A program made the position numbers and the translations under genes. Shown here piece after piece: positions 49,001 to 62,100 of a stretch of 64,000 bases of DNA. Where the stretch lies: NCBI GenBank assembly GCA_000310025.1, contig FN649733.1, positions 879,189-943,188 on the forward strand, written 5' to 3'. This DNA comes from Ectocarpus siliculosus. Its lineage: Eukaryota > Sar > Phaeophyceae > Ectocarpales > Ectocarpaceae. The notes beneath the pieces were generated by a model. That model saw only the letters and a list, made by a program, of their open reading frames with translations, searched no databases and was not told the origin of the DNA. Numbering within the stretch: the first letter of the stretch is position 1; the number at the start of each line of letters is the position of its first letter.

Positions 49001-52000
49001 CAATTGCAGGCTTGAAGCAGCCACACGCCAAAACAAGCCCCCACGTTCATGTTTGTTTCGAATAGCGTGCTGTACTCGACGGTATTGTAAGCAATGCAAC
49101 CGACGAAGGACGAACGCTTCAGCTTTTTCTTCTTCTCCAGCATACAAAGGAAGGGTGCCAGCTGTGAAGCGTTCGAAGACAATAAACTTAGCCCGAGTAT
49201 CGACTCCCGACCCCCGCCCGTCCCGCCGCCCCTGCAACCGTGTGATCAGATCTACGTGTGCACGGACGAGGACAACAATCTCGCCGAGCTACGCTTCAAC
49301 TGCGATCCCGAAAACGATGGCGATGCCCAGTGCTTCGCCGAGGCTGGGGAGCCCAACGTCCGTGCTCTTCACATTCACGTGAGCATGAAAAAACAAATCG
49401 AATTTCCGCGTCTGAAGTTTTGGTGTGACGTTGTGTTACTTCATTTGTGTCTTGTCTTCGTCATCTCCTGCGTCTTCATTTCTCTGAGTTGGTTCGAAAA
49501 TACGAATGTGAAGAACGCCATGGTACGAAGTTGTCCCATCTCGACATCAGATACCGAAAACCACACACCTTTGCGCTTGTGGTCACTAGACAAGGACAGC
49601 AGGTAATTTTACAACCCCAGTCTCCCTTCTCCCCACCCCCACCCCCTGTCCACCTCGTGTTGTGACGGGCAGGGCATGGACATGTACTGCGACAAAGTTT
49701 GCCTCGCCGGTCAAGAAGGGGGACTCTGGTGCGACATCTTCGGCCTCGATGGGTGAGTAGACCAATCACGTTTGAATACCATGCACTACGGACTACTGCA
49801 GTGCTGCAGTGATATATTGTACCTGCTTGTCTTTCGGGTTTTCGTCGAGAAACAAGTTGCTTGATTGGAAACGAGAGAAAATAGACGGAGGGGAAGGATC
49901 GGCGAGACCATGGGCCGGGCTACAACACCAACGTATCCCTAACGCTGCGGTCAACGCAGTGGAATAGGGTTTTGACATGAACGAGACCCGTCCCCCATCA
50001 ATCAGCGGCCAGTTCTCAACACCATCGATACATCCGTTCGGTAGTTATACTCAGGGTTTTCTTCTGACAAGAGTTCGAAAGTATACCTCCAATAAATCTC
50101 TCCTTCATCATCCACGCTTCGTGTTGTCTGTGGTTCTGCAATCCTCCCTCTCTCTTTTTCTCTCACTCACTCTCTCCGCCTCTCCCTCTCTGTCCCTCTG
50201 TCCCTCCGTCTCTCTCTGTGTCTCTCCCCCTTCGAAACAGATGCCGCATGTGCACCGACGACTGTACCTCCATCTGCGACGGCGAAGCATCTTGCAGCTC
50301 GTGCATCCTGTGCGGAGCCCCAAGGGTGCCACCGCCGCCCTCGCCAACGGACGGCTCTCGAGGCATCCCCATCATGTCTGGTTCTCCCACCATGGCTCCA
50401 TCCGCAGTAAATGGCTCGCGTGGCATCGAGACGATGTCTCCGACATCGTCACCGACCAGCTCTTCGTCTAGTGGTTCACGTGGCATCGAGACCACCATGT
50501 CTCCGACATCGTCGTCATCTTCCAGTACTCACATGACTCCCGCACCCTCTTTCGAGGATGGCAGCATGGTACCACTAGAGCCCTCGTACATGGCTGCACC
50601 TACCAGTTCTGCCGAGCCAACTGATGGCTTGTCGACTGCTTCTCCTGCAGCCGGGGTGCCAATACTTACGGCGTTTCCCACTCCTTCACCGACCGCGACA
50701 GACCGGGAGCTTCCTGCGGCATCTATGGCCCCCACCAAAGCGGCGGAGACTACCGCGCCGTCTATCACGGATGGGAGCATGCTTCCGCTAGAACCTTCGT
50801 ACACGGATGCACCTACCACTACCATCGAGCCAACTAACAACATGCCCAACACGGTGGAAACCCCTGCACCGACCACAACTGACCGGGAGCTTCCTGCAGC
50901 ATCTAAGGCTCCCACCAACGCGTTGGAGACTACTGCGCCTTCTTTCACGGATGGGAGCACGCTAGAACCTTTGTACACGGATTCACCTACCACGCCTACC
51001 GGACCAACTGACGGCATGCCGACTACGGTGGAAACCGCTTCGCCGACCACCACAGACCGGGAGCTCCCTGCAGCATCGATGGCTCCCACCAGCGTGGTGG
51101 AGACTACATCCGCCCCTACCGACGGCATGCTGACCACTACGGAAACCGCTGCACCGACCACAACAGACCGGGAGCTCCCTTCACCGTCTATGGCCCCGAC
51201 CAGTGTGGTGGAGTCTACCTCGGCTCCGACTGACGGCATGCCGACCGCGACGGAAACCGCTTCGCCGACCACCACAGACCGGGAGATCGATTCACCATCT
51301 ATGGCTCCCACCAGCGTGGTGGAAACTACCTCGACTCCGACTGACGGCATGCCGACGACTGTGGAGACCGCTTCGCCGACCACAACAGACCGGGAGATCG
51401 ATTCACCATCTATGGCCCCCACCAGGGTGGTCGACTCTACCTCGGCTCCTACCGACGGCATGCCGACGACTGTGGAGACCGCTTCGCCGACCACCACAGA
51501 CCGGGAGATCGATTCACCATCTATGGCCCCCACCAGCGTGCAGAAGACTACCTCAGCACCGACCGATGGCATGCCGACCGCGACGGAAACCGCTTCGCCA
51601 ACCACCACAGACCGGGAGATCGATTCACCATCTATGGCTCCCACCAGCGTGGTGGAAACTACCTCGACTCCGACTGACGGCATGCCGACCGCGACGGAAA
51701 CCGCTTCGCCAACCACAACAGACCGGGAGATCGATTCACCATCTATGGCCCCCACCAGGGTGGTGGAGTCCACCTCGGCTCCTACCGACGGCATGCCGAC
51801 GACTGTGGAAGACCGCTTCGCCAACCACCACAGACCGGGAGATCGATTCACCATCTATGGCGCCCACCAGCATCGTCGACTCTACCTCGGCTCCTACCGA
51901 CGGCATGCCGACGACTGTGGAGACCGCTTCGCCGACCACCACAGACCGGGAAATTGGTTCACCATCTATGGCTCCCACCAGTGTGGTGGAGACTACCTCG

Positions 52001-55000
52001 GCTCCTACCGACGGCATGCCGACGACTGTGGAGACCGCTTCGCCAACCACCACAGACCGGGAGATCGATTCACCATCTATGGCTCCCACCAGCGTGGAGA
52101 CGACAACCTCGGCGCCGACTGACGGCATGCCGACCGCGACGGAAACCGCTTCGCCGACCACCACAGACCGGGAGATCGATTCACCATCTATGGCGCCCAC
52201 CAGCGTGGTGGAGACTACCTCGGCTCCTACCGACGGCATGCCGACGACTGTGGAGACCGCTTCGCCAACCACCACAGACCGGGAGATCGATTCACCATCT
52301 ATGGCCCCCACCAGCGTGGTCGACACTACCTCGGCTCCTACTGACGGCATGCCGACGACTGTGGAGACCGCTTCGCCAACTACCACAGACCGGGAGATTG
52401 GTTCACCATCTATGGCCCCCACCAGCGTGGTGGAGACTACCTCGGCTCCTACCGACGGCATGCCGACCACTACGGAAACCGCTTCGCCAACCACCACAGA
52501 CCGGGAGATCGATTCACCATCTATGGCCCCCACCAGCGTGGTGGAGACTACCTCGGCTCCTACCGACGGCATGCCGACGACTGTGGAGACCGCTTCGCCA
52601 ACCACCACAGACCGGGAGATCGATTCACCATCTATGGCTCCCACCAGCGTGCAGAAGACTACCTCGGCTCCTACCGACGGCATGCCGACGACTGTGGAGA
52701 CCGCTTCGCCGACCACCACAGACCGGGAGATCGATTCACCATCTATGGCGCCCACCAGCGTGGTGGAGACTACCTCGGCTCCTACCGACGGCATGCCGAC
52801 GACTGTGGAGACCGCTTCGCCGACCACCACAGACCGGGAGATCGATTCACCATCTATGGCTCCCACCAGCGTGGTGGAGACTACCTCGGCTCCTACCGAC
52901 GGCATGCCGACGACTGTGGAAACCGCTTCGCCGACCACCACAGACCGGGAGATCGATTCACCATCTATGGCCCCCACCAGCGTGGTGGAGTCCACCTGGG
53001 CTCCGACTGACGGCATGCCGACGACTGTGGAGATCGCTTCGCCGACCACAACAGACCGGGAGATCGATTCACCATCTATGGCCCCCACCAGCGTGCAGAA
53101 GACTACCTCGGCTCCTACCGACGGCATGCCGACCGCGACGGAAACCGCTTCGCCGACCACCACAGACCGGGAGCTCCCTGCAGCATCGATGGCTCCCACC
53201 AGCGTGGTGGAGACCACCTGGGCTCCTACCGACGGCATGCCGACCGCGACGGAAACCGCTTCGCCGACCACCACAGACCGGGAGATCGATTCACCATCTA
53301 TGGCTCCCACCAGCGTGGTGGAGACTACCTCGGCTCCTACCGACGGCATGCCGACGACTGTGGAGACCGCTTCGCCAACCACCACAGACCGGGAGATCGA
53401 TTCACCATCTATGGCCCCTACCAGTGTGGTGGAGACTACCTGGGCTCCTACCGACGGCATGCCGACGACTGTGGAGACCGCTTCGCCGACCACCACAGAC
53501 CGGGAGATCGATTCACCATCTATGGCCCCCACCAGCGTGGTCGAGACTACCTGGGCTCCGACTGACGGCATGCCGACGACTGTGGAGACCGCTTCGCCAA
53601 CCACCACAGACCGGGAGATCGATTCACCATCTATGGCGCCCACCAGCATCGTCGACACTACCTCGGCTCCTACCGACGGCATGCCGACGACTGTGGAGAC
53701 CGCTTCGCCGACCACCACAGACCGGGAGATCGATTCACCATCTATGGCTCCCACCAGCGTGGTGGAGACTACCTCGGCTCCTACCGACGGCATGCCGACG
53801 ACTGTGGAGACCGCTTCGCCAACCACCACAGACCGGGAGATCGATTCACCATCTATGGCTCCCACCAGCGTGGAGAAGACAACCTCGGCTCCGACTGACG
53901 GCATGCCGACCGCGACGGAAACCGCTTCGCCGACCACCACAGACCGGGAGATCGATTCACCATCTATGGCGCCCACCAGCGTGGTGGAGACTACCTCGGC
54001 TCCTACCGACGGCATGCCGACGACTGTGGAGACCGCTTCGCCAACCACCACAGACCGGGAGATCGATTCACCATCTATGGCCCCCACCAGCGTGGTCGAC
54101 TCTACCTCGGCGCCAACTGACGGCATGCCGACGACTGTGGAGACCGCTTCGCCAACTACCACAGACCGGGAAATTGGTTCACCATCTATGGCCCCCACCA
54201 GCGAGGTGGAGACTACCTCGGCTCCTACCGACGGCATGCCGACCACTACGGAAACCGCTTCGCCAACCACCACAGACCGGGAGATCGATTCACCATCTAT
54301 GGCCCCCACCAGCGTGGTGGAGACTACCTCGGCTCCTACCGACGGCATGCCGACGACTATGGAGACCGCTTCGCCAACCACCACAGACCGGGAGATCGAT
54401 TCACCATCTATGGCTCCCACCAGCGTGCAGAAGACTACCTCGGCTCCTACCGACGGCATGCCGACGACTATGGAGACCGCTTCGCCGACCACCACAGACC
54501 GGGAGATCGATTCACCATCTATGGCGCCCACCAGCGTGGTGGAGACTACCTCGGCTCCTACCGACGGCATGCCGACGACTGTGGAGACCGCTTCGCCGAC
54601 CACCACAGACCGGGAGATCGATTCACCATCTATGGCTCCCACCAGCGTGGTGGAGACTACCTCGGCTCCTACCGACGGCATGCCGACGACTGTGGAAACC
54701 GCTTCGCCGACCACCACAGACCGGGAGATCGATTCACCATCTATGGCCCCCACCAGCGTGGTGGAGTCCACCTGGGCTCCGACTGACGGCATGCCGACGA
54801 CTGTGGAGATCGCTTCGCCGACCACAACAGACCGGGAGATCGATTCACCATCTATGGCCCCCACCAGCGTGCAGAAGACTACCTCGGCTCCTACCGACGG
54901 CATGCCGACCGCGACGGAAACCGCTTCGCCGACCACCACAGACCGGGAGCTCCCTGCAGCATCGATGGCTCCCACCAGCGTGGTGGAGACCACCTGGGCT

Positions 55001-56621
55001 CCTACCGACGGCATGCCGACCGAGACGGAAACCGCTTCGCCGACCACCACAGACCGGGAGATCGATTCACCATCTATGGCTCCCACCAGCGTGGTGGAGA
55101 CTACCTNNNNNNNNNNNNNNNNNNNNNNNNNNNNNNNNNNNNNNNNNNNNNNNNNNNNNNNNNNNNNNNNNNNNNNNNNNNNNNNNNNNNNNNNNNNNNN
55201 NNNNNNTCAGCATCGATGGCTCCCACCAGCGTGGTGGAGACCACCTGGGCTCCTACCGATGGCATGCCGACCGCGACGGAAACCGCTTCGCCAACCACCA
55301 CAGACCGGGAGATCGATTCACCATCTATGGCTCCCACCAGCGTGGTGGAGACTACCTGGGCTCCTACCGACGGCATGCCGACGACTGTGGAGACCGCTTC
55401 GCCAACTACCACAGACCGGGAGATCGATTCACCATCTATGGCCCCCACCAGCGTGGTGGAGACTACCTCGGCTCCTACCGACGGCATGCCGACGACTGTG
55501 GAGACCGCTTCGCCAACCACCACAGACCGGGAGATCGATTCACCATCTATGGCTCCCACCAGTGTGGTGGAGACTACCTCGGCTCCTACCGACGGCATGC
55601 CGACGACTGTGGAGACCGCTTCGCCGACCACCACAGACCGGGAGATCGATTCACCATCTATGGCCCCCACCAGCGTGCAGAAGACTACCTCGGCTCCTAC
55701 CGACGGCATGCCGACGACTGTGGAAACCGCTTCGCCAACCACAACAGACCGGGAGATCGATTCACCGTCTATGGCACCTACTACCTCCGAGATCCTCGAG
55801 CCGTCGGTGTCGCCTACGCCGGGATCAACTGGTTATGAGACTCCATCACCTACTCGTGGTATGAGGGGGTTCGACAAGGAGACTCAGTCCCCGACAACGA
55901 GCGATGGATCACGGGGCGGGCTCAACTTCGAGACCCAATCACCAACTGCCAGCAACGACATGTCGAGGGGAGGAATCGACTTCGAGACGCAGTCGCCAAC
56001 CAGCACCTCGCGCGAGATCGCGACGGCCTCTCCCACTTCCAGCACGTCGCGCGGTATTCCGATCATGTCCGCCTCCCCCGCATCTGGCGTGACCTTCACG
56101 GAATGTACTCCCGGCGACTCCGACACTTGTTACGACCAGCTGGAGCCTTCGATGAAGGGCCTTCTGGTGGAGCGGAGCCGCGGGCTGACTTGCGAGGAGA
56201 GTTGCCTCGTCGGCGGTGGTTTGTGGTGCGACGCCTTGGGGCTCAGCGGGTAAGTGCTTTCCTTTGCCTCCCTAATTGGGCTGCGGTACGAACTACCATA
56301 ATCCTCGCCGTTATCGTACCTCTCTTACAACAACCACAGGATATTGCACAGAGGACGTACACCTTAGGTAAACCTGCGTAAGAGTCAAACATAGGGTTGA
56401 AGAGGAGGGAGTAATGTCGCCGGGAAACCCCTCGTTTCAATTGCTCCCAACCGTAACCCTTCTCTCTACGTCAGCGCTCTCACCGTCTTACCCCCTCCCT
56501 TCCTCGGCGCCGTCCTCGTACGTTCTCTATTTTTTTCAGCTGCCGCTTCTGCGCGACAAGCTGCGACAACTTCTGTACCGAGCAGGGCCTTCCGGACGAC
56601 TGCGAGTGCATCGAGTGCTAA
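46048..56621 (+). CDS. Secreted mucin-like repeat protein with paired Cys-rich modules
   Basis: I do not recognise the family. Exons: 46048-46245 (signal peptide, MMISATGRAASLAAVLLGLQ then a LAFA|APTCE-like cleavage site), 46656-46739, 46798-46950, 48028-48213, 48451-48753 (Tyr/Ser/Glu-rich), 49192-49378, 49673-49752, 50241-56249 and 56540-56621 (TAA). A possible exon at 48945-49009 would repair the one phase mismatch (48753 to 49192). The giant exon encodes Thr/Ser/Pro-rich 37-residue repeats, expected to be heavily O-glycosylated. Related Cys-rich modules flank it: before, CLAGQEGGLWCDIFGLDGCR then C-rich; after, CLVGGGLWCDALGLSGCR then C-rich, both split by an intron inside the Gly codon before Cys-Arg. 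An extracellular matrix or cell-surface role is inferred. A one-base insertion at about 51809 and an N gap at 55107-55206 interrupt the frame as sequenced. Confidence 0.82.
50690..55770 (+). repeat. 111-bp tandem repeat array with higher-order structure
   Basis: The unit is 111 bases and encodes 37 residues of the type TTTDREIDSPSMAPTSVVE followed by TTSAPTDGMPTTVETASP. Units before about 51050 are degenerate (for example RELPAASKAPTNALETT); from there to 55770 about 42 units follow, counted by length. Variants (VQKTT, VVESTWAP with VEIA, REIGSP, RELPAAS) recur in the same order at a distance of exactly 1,776 bases (16 units): for example 52397 and 54173, 52991 and 54767, 53171 and 54947. Confidence 0.93.
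55107..55206. other. Assembly gap of 100 N in the repeat array
   Basis: Exactly 100 N, so a placeholder of unknown true size. Matching repeat positions on either side (54959 and 55210) are 251 bases apart, which is not a multiple of 111, so the placeholder breaks both repeat register and reading frame. Confidence 0.95.
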
Positions 56622-59181
56622 AACAAAACACACCAATACCACACAACAACCCTTGAAGTCTCGCGTGTTCGTAATCCCTGTGGTTGACACGCCCCTTCGG
56701 CAAACACCCGTCTGGGGACAAGTGTGGGTTCTACGACTTGAGCTTCGCGACGGGAAGTATACTATCTTATTTTTTGTACGGAGGCGAGGCGCGACCCTCG
56801 CGCGCGGTGGGCGCAGCGAAGAGGTTATGCTCGGTGCAACGGGTGCTGCCACAACCTTGCCAAGGCAGAATTCAACTGCTACTGTGTGTATTGTATTTGT
56901 AGCGTCTGCCGAACTTGCTAAAGGCAGAAATTGTATCTGATTCACGCGGGAGTAAGACTACGGGCAAGGGTAGTCGATATTGGCGGGGGGGGGGGGGGGG
57001 CAGCTCGATTGTTGCCACACGACGTTATCGAAAAAGCGGGAGCAGAATCTGGAGCAGTACAGTTTAAATTTTCATACGGGTGGTCCATTTAAACAGGTTC
57101 GAGGTTTGGCGGCTGGAGGGGGATTGGGCAAATTACAGTTTTCAAGTTTGTGTTTCTTGTCCTTCCTGAATGTTTTCATGTTGTTTGGAGCGCGGACACA
57201 AGCGTCGTGGGGACTGCCTTGGCTGACCTAGTGACAACCGGCGAACCTATAGCTGGGATCGATTTGATGGCGTCCTTCTTCCAATGTTCGTTGTGTGATG
57301 CTACTACTGTGTCCCGGTTCTTGGGTGTTACGCGGCAACGCGGGGTGGACGCGCCTTTTTGCGGATGCCTAACGAAGTGTTTGTCCCTGATATTTTCCAC
57401 ACCATCAGGGTTAGTTTTTGGTATTGGCTTGTTCTTGTCTTGACCTGTTTCGTGGTTTCAATTGCGGGGGGGAGGGATACTTTTGGGGGCAGACGCAATG
57501 TATTGTAGGTTGCGCGGGAAAAGAGGGCAGAGCTTCAACTGCGAACTTGACCTGGTAACCAACCAAAATCGCGGGTTTAGCGCCTCTGTTGCTTGCTGAG
57601 CGCGCGCGACAAGTTAAAGTATGGGTGTGAAGAGTTTAACTCATTGCGTTGTCGTCGTCAGTCGCAGCTTTTTTGCCAACTCTGCGGATGTTTGGCCTCT
57701 ATACCGTTGTCGGCGACAGTTTTTGGCCAACATATTTGTAGGGAGGGGCCTTTGGTTCGAGAGGGTATACAATAGCAGGATTGGAAACGACGATGACGAC
57801 ACAAGAAAATTGATCACGAAAGGGTGTACTCGAGAACATCATGCACATTGTTTCTGATTGCGTGTGAATAGGAAGGACACAAAGGTGGCAACTAAACGCC
57901 CCAGGCTGTTTGGACATCTTATGATCTATCCATTCTCATACGTAAGTGGCTGATAAACAGCGATGATACAGATGGTTAACCCGCAATATCAGTGTCTTAA
58001 GCGCTGTGTTGTTTATTTCGGGCGAATCTGTCACAAATCCTACTGGCTCGCTACATACAGTTATCGCTGCCCGCTTTTTCGGCGGCCACGGTTTTATCCG
58101 TTTCACTGATGTACATGTCCTTAGTGGGTCGAGAAACAATGGCCTTACAAATACAGTGATTCACTGTCTGTGATCAAAACGTCAGAATTAACTTGTTGTC
58201 CTTTAGATTGTCGACTATATCCAATCAAGCAGTAAATCCACAGCTCAACCAATACATCGCCAGAAGATCCCGGAATTGGTCCACTGCGATCTCGCTCACC
58301 TTGTTGCTGTCGCACGGATTTCACATGGCAATGATCAACCACCTGCACTCTAGCTTTACTTCAAGAAGATCCTGATCCTCGAAAAGAAACCGGAGGAGGA
58401 AGCGTTGCCTTGCTTTCACCAACCCGACACCGACCCAGCCTACATCCTAAACAGAGAGTGAGGTGATGCTACCCCATGCACGACGGCAACAACATACCAC
58501 AGAACAAGAACAACAGCACCAGGCGACTGGTATAGTAGTTCCTACACGCCCTCACAGCTGCACGCGCCGCGAACCGTTGTTATTGTTGCTGGCGCTAGCT
58601 CTCACTGGAGCTTAGCTCGATCAGCGGGAGACACTGGCCAATAGACGCTACATCAGAACTAAAATTCTTCACACACCACGTAACCACAGAAAGTCGAAGC
58701 GTTTCTCTAAATCGAAACGGGACTACAGGTGTTCTGACATCATCTGTAGGGTGCCTCACGATTGTACGCCCTTCAACCTCCTCCTGGATAAATCAAAACC
58801 TGCTCAGGTTTATGACACAAGTAGCAGCTGCACCTCCAAGCTCGCCATCTTTGGCATTGTTTCGCTTTATTATCGATCGACCGGGTCAGACAAGAGCAAC
58901 AAGCCACGCCGGGAGAGGGCTAGTGCGTGTGGAGAACCAGTGGTACTCATATTGTTACTCTATCATGCTTGTCAACCTCGAAAGAATATCGCTGTCCTCA
59001 GGCGAACGTTCGTTCTCCTCCGAGGACACTCGACGACCTGTCTACAGGCAGAACAAGAGCGGTGGAAACTCAACCCCCTTCTCCGGCCAGGCTAACAACG
59101 CGTGCGGGCGTCTCATAGCACTACACCACGACCGTGCTTTTTGATGAGTGGAGCCGCCTTCCAGGCTCGAAGCAGAGAGCA
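56622..59181. other. No supportable gene between convergent genes
   Basis: Lies between the 3' ends of the mucin-like gene (plus) and BBS7 (minus). It holds a poly-G run (56983-57000) and short unconvincing frames only. Confidence 0.5.
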
Positions 59182-62100
59182 TCAAGGGTGTTTCAGAAAG
59201 AAGACCACCAGGGCTTTGTAGTCGTATTGGGAGACTAGCAGGTGCTCCAGTTCCGGGATGCGGTGCCGAGCGTCGTCCCCTGTATCATGTTTTTTCGCAG
59301 ATTGGAAAAGCACGAGAGAGGATATGCAGCAGCGTCCGGAGCGGTTAAGGTCACAGTGTCCAACAAAATGTCTCTTGACAGATTTTCCCTGATTTCTCGG
59401 AGGAAAACCAACCAGTATGGGTCTAAATGTACGGACAGCGAGCTACGGAGGTTGTTTCTCCCCCAGAGAACCATGGGGCCGGTTCTGTCGGAACCCCGGC
59501 CAATGCAGCCCGTGTATCCAGTCAACACATCCATTACCTACATATGATGTTATTTAGCCCAAGGAATTGCATCGTATCCATTGGCTTCCTTCACCGTGCC
59601 ATACCTTTGAATTTATGCCAGTCGACGTAAAGATCCGTGATGATTCCTGAAATGTACTCGAGGGCTCTTGGCCGGCCCTTGAACTCCTGATATCGTGAGT
59701 GGTATGTTCCGCGAAATCGCACCAACGTTACGTAGCACAAACGAAAACAAGTTGTACCACCATTACACGTAGCCCCGGCTGGTGAGTTTCATTGATAGTG
59801 CGGAGAAGCCGTCGTTTCTATGCCACGTTCATGTCCAGAACCCACATCGCAGCTACTTGGTAGAAGTACGTGTATCAGGTGGTGGGTGATACCTGTTTCA
59901 CCGTCTTGGGTGATAATTGCTTCGCGATTTCGACGTCGGTTCGTCACCAAGGTGCACTCATTGAAGCCTTTCTACGACACTAGCCTTCTGGAGAGTGTGG
60001 AGTTGTACGAGACACACCTGTACCATACTTCATGGCGACCACGCCGTGCAATGGCCAAATATTTTTTCGTACGCGCGTTTTACAATGTGCCCTTTGGGTA
60101 CGTCATGTAAAGAAACGTGTTTGAAAGGAAGGCGACGCAACGGGCAAGACATAGCTGAACACAGCGCCGCATGACTGTATTCATACCATCCTAAGTACTT
60201 TGGGAAAGATTGGTCCGTTTTTAGTTCGTGTGTTCTTCATTTTTCCGGCAGTATTGGTCTACACACCAGGCTCTGTATTGTTTCCGGGAGGAACTTCTAG
60301 TCCGAAAGTTATTCCGCAGATGGCACGACATCGCATGGCACCTTCTGTATTCGCTCGGCGTTGTCCAGGGTGTAACGGTATTCCTCGAACATCCACGGCG
60401 TCTCGGGCTCTTGCATCGATATTTCTTTCAAGGCACCCATCACCTCAACCTGCTTACGGTTTGCAAAGAAAGAGAGAAACAATACGCCATCGGCCTTGTT
60501 GCACATCCCTTCAACATGGCACGGCCACAGCACGTATGCTACACACACAGTAAGTCGTGTTTAGGGCACTCTACCTGGTGGGCGAGCTGAAACTGCCTGT
60601 TGAGTTTCGGGTCAAGCAGTTTAAGAAACACGGGGATCGATTCTGGCTCTCCCTGTTTTGGATGTCAGCCCGCAGAGTTTTTCCGGAGGAAGCCGTTTAA
60701 TCGCCATCCGTTCCGCCCCAAAGTGGACAAGCATCCATGAGAATTCCGCGATCCATCCAGAGGATTCGCCGATCCGTCGAAAGACATGCAGTAGACCCGT
60801 CCCAACGAGCACCGGGGATGTTGGTAGTGCGGCGAAAGAGACGGATAAAGGCAGGACCACGGCAATACATGCGGGAGGAGCACGAGAAAGTATTCCAATG
60901 GATGGAAGTTAAGATGTGCGTGTAGAGTTTAAATGGGTCTGCGAGGATGAACAACATCCTTGCTCGGTCTTCCTCGCCCTTCCTGTTGTTTCTTCATTCT
61001 ACGTAGGTTGATCAATCTACAGTCATCTTGCTCAGTCTCTTCGACCAAAATTTGATCGCTTGGGGTTGCGTATAGAGTGTTTCCTGTTCACGAAGGCACC
61101 CACCCACCCACAAACGTACTAGAGCAACAAAGACCTCGCACGAAGTGTCGTTTCGGAGACAACCCAAAGGATTGATTCAGCTAACCAGGTTGATTCTACA
61201 AAATTCCTGAGACGATTCAAACGCGAAGGAAATCATAAACGTAGATGAACGGTGACAGAGAAAGAGATGAAGATACGACAAGAGGTTGAGAGAAACAAAG
61301 ATGGTTAGCGGTGGAGACAAGTTGACCTGCAAGGAGCCGGTTGCACGTTCGTGTCGCCAAGCCGACAGAGGTAAGTGGAAACCAAACAAGCACCTGGAAT
61401 GTATCTGTGATGTGAACGCGCCGAGAGGTGGCCTCCTTGCTGATGAGCTCCTTGACGATGGCCAGCGTGCTGGCGCTGTCCGAGCTGACGACTGCCGCCC
61501 CTCGCCTGTACGACGCCGTCAGAATGCCTCCGGTAAAGACGTTCTCGAAGTTAAGCGTCGCGTCCTCGGCCTCTGCCGATATCCTTCGTGATGTCGTTCA
61601 CAACGAAAAATAAGGGAAAGTGACACCACCACCCTTTTCCTTTCTTTGATTCTGCGATGCTTTTTACGGTCGCTATTAGGATGCTTGTCCTTTGTTAGAA
61701 GTGATACCGTTTACATTGCCTGCACTAGGTGTACTTTCCAAGGCGTTTCGTTAGTTGCTAACGCGCCGTTAATCTTGCTATAGCTGAAGGCCGCACGTGC
61801 TTCCTCGCCCCTCACGTCTACGACTCGGTAGGAACACTTAATTCAAAGCACGAGGGGGAGACGCTGAGTCGCAGAGGCCAAAACACTTTCTTCTTGATGG
61901 TGGCAACAACAACAACAAACAAACTACACGTCCGTCAACGAGAATAGCGGGGTAGCAGTGCATCGCATGACGTTGCTTCTTCTATGTCCTCGCTTACCGA
62001 GGAGGCACGTCGGGGAGACACATGGCCAGCCAGTCATGAATAACCTGCATTGTGAAATTGCCTCGAAGGACGAGAGCGTTCATCGGCCGGGCCTGCAGAT

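Noticed and set aside
51736-55086. Antisense open frame of over 1,100 codons
   Set aside because: Produced by the 111-base periodicity; it has no splice links or start context, and the plus frame joins both Cys-rich modules.
59820-60912. Plus-strand frames with coding-like character
   Set aside because: They are antisense shadows of BBS7 exons (60652-60575, 60449-60342) and introns; the minus-strand reading matches BBS7 in order and phase.
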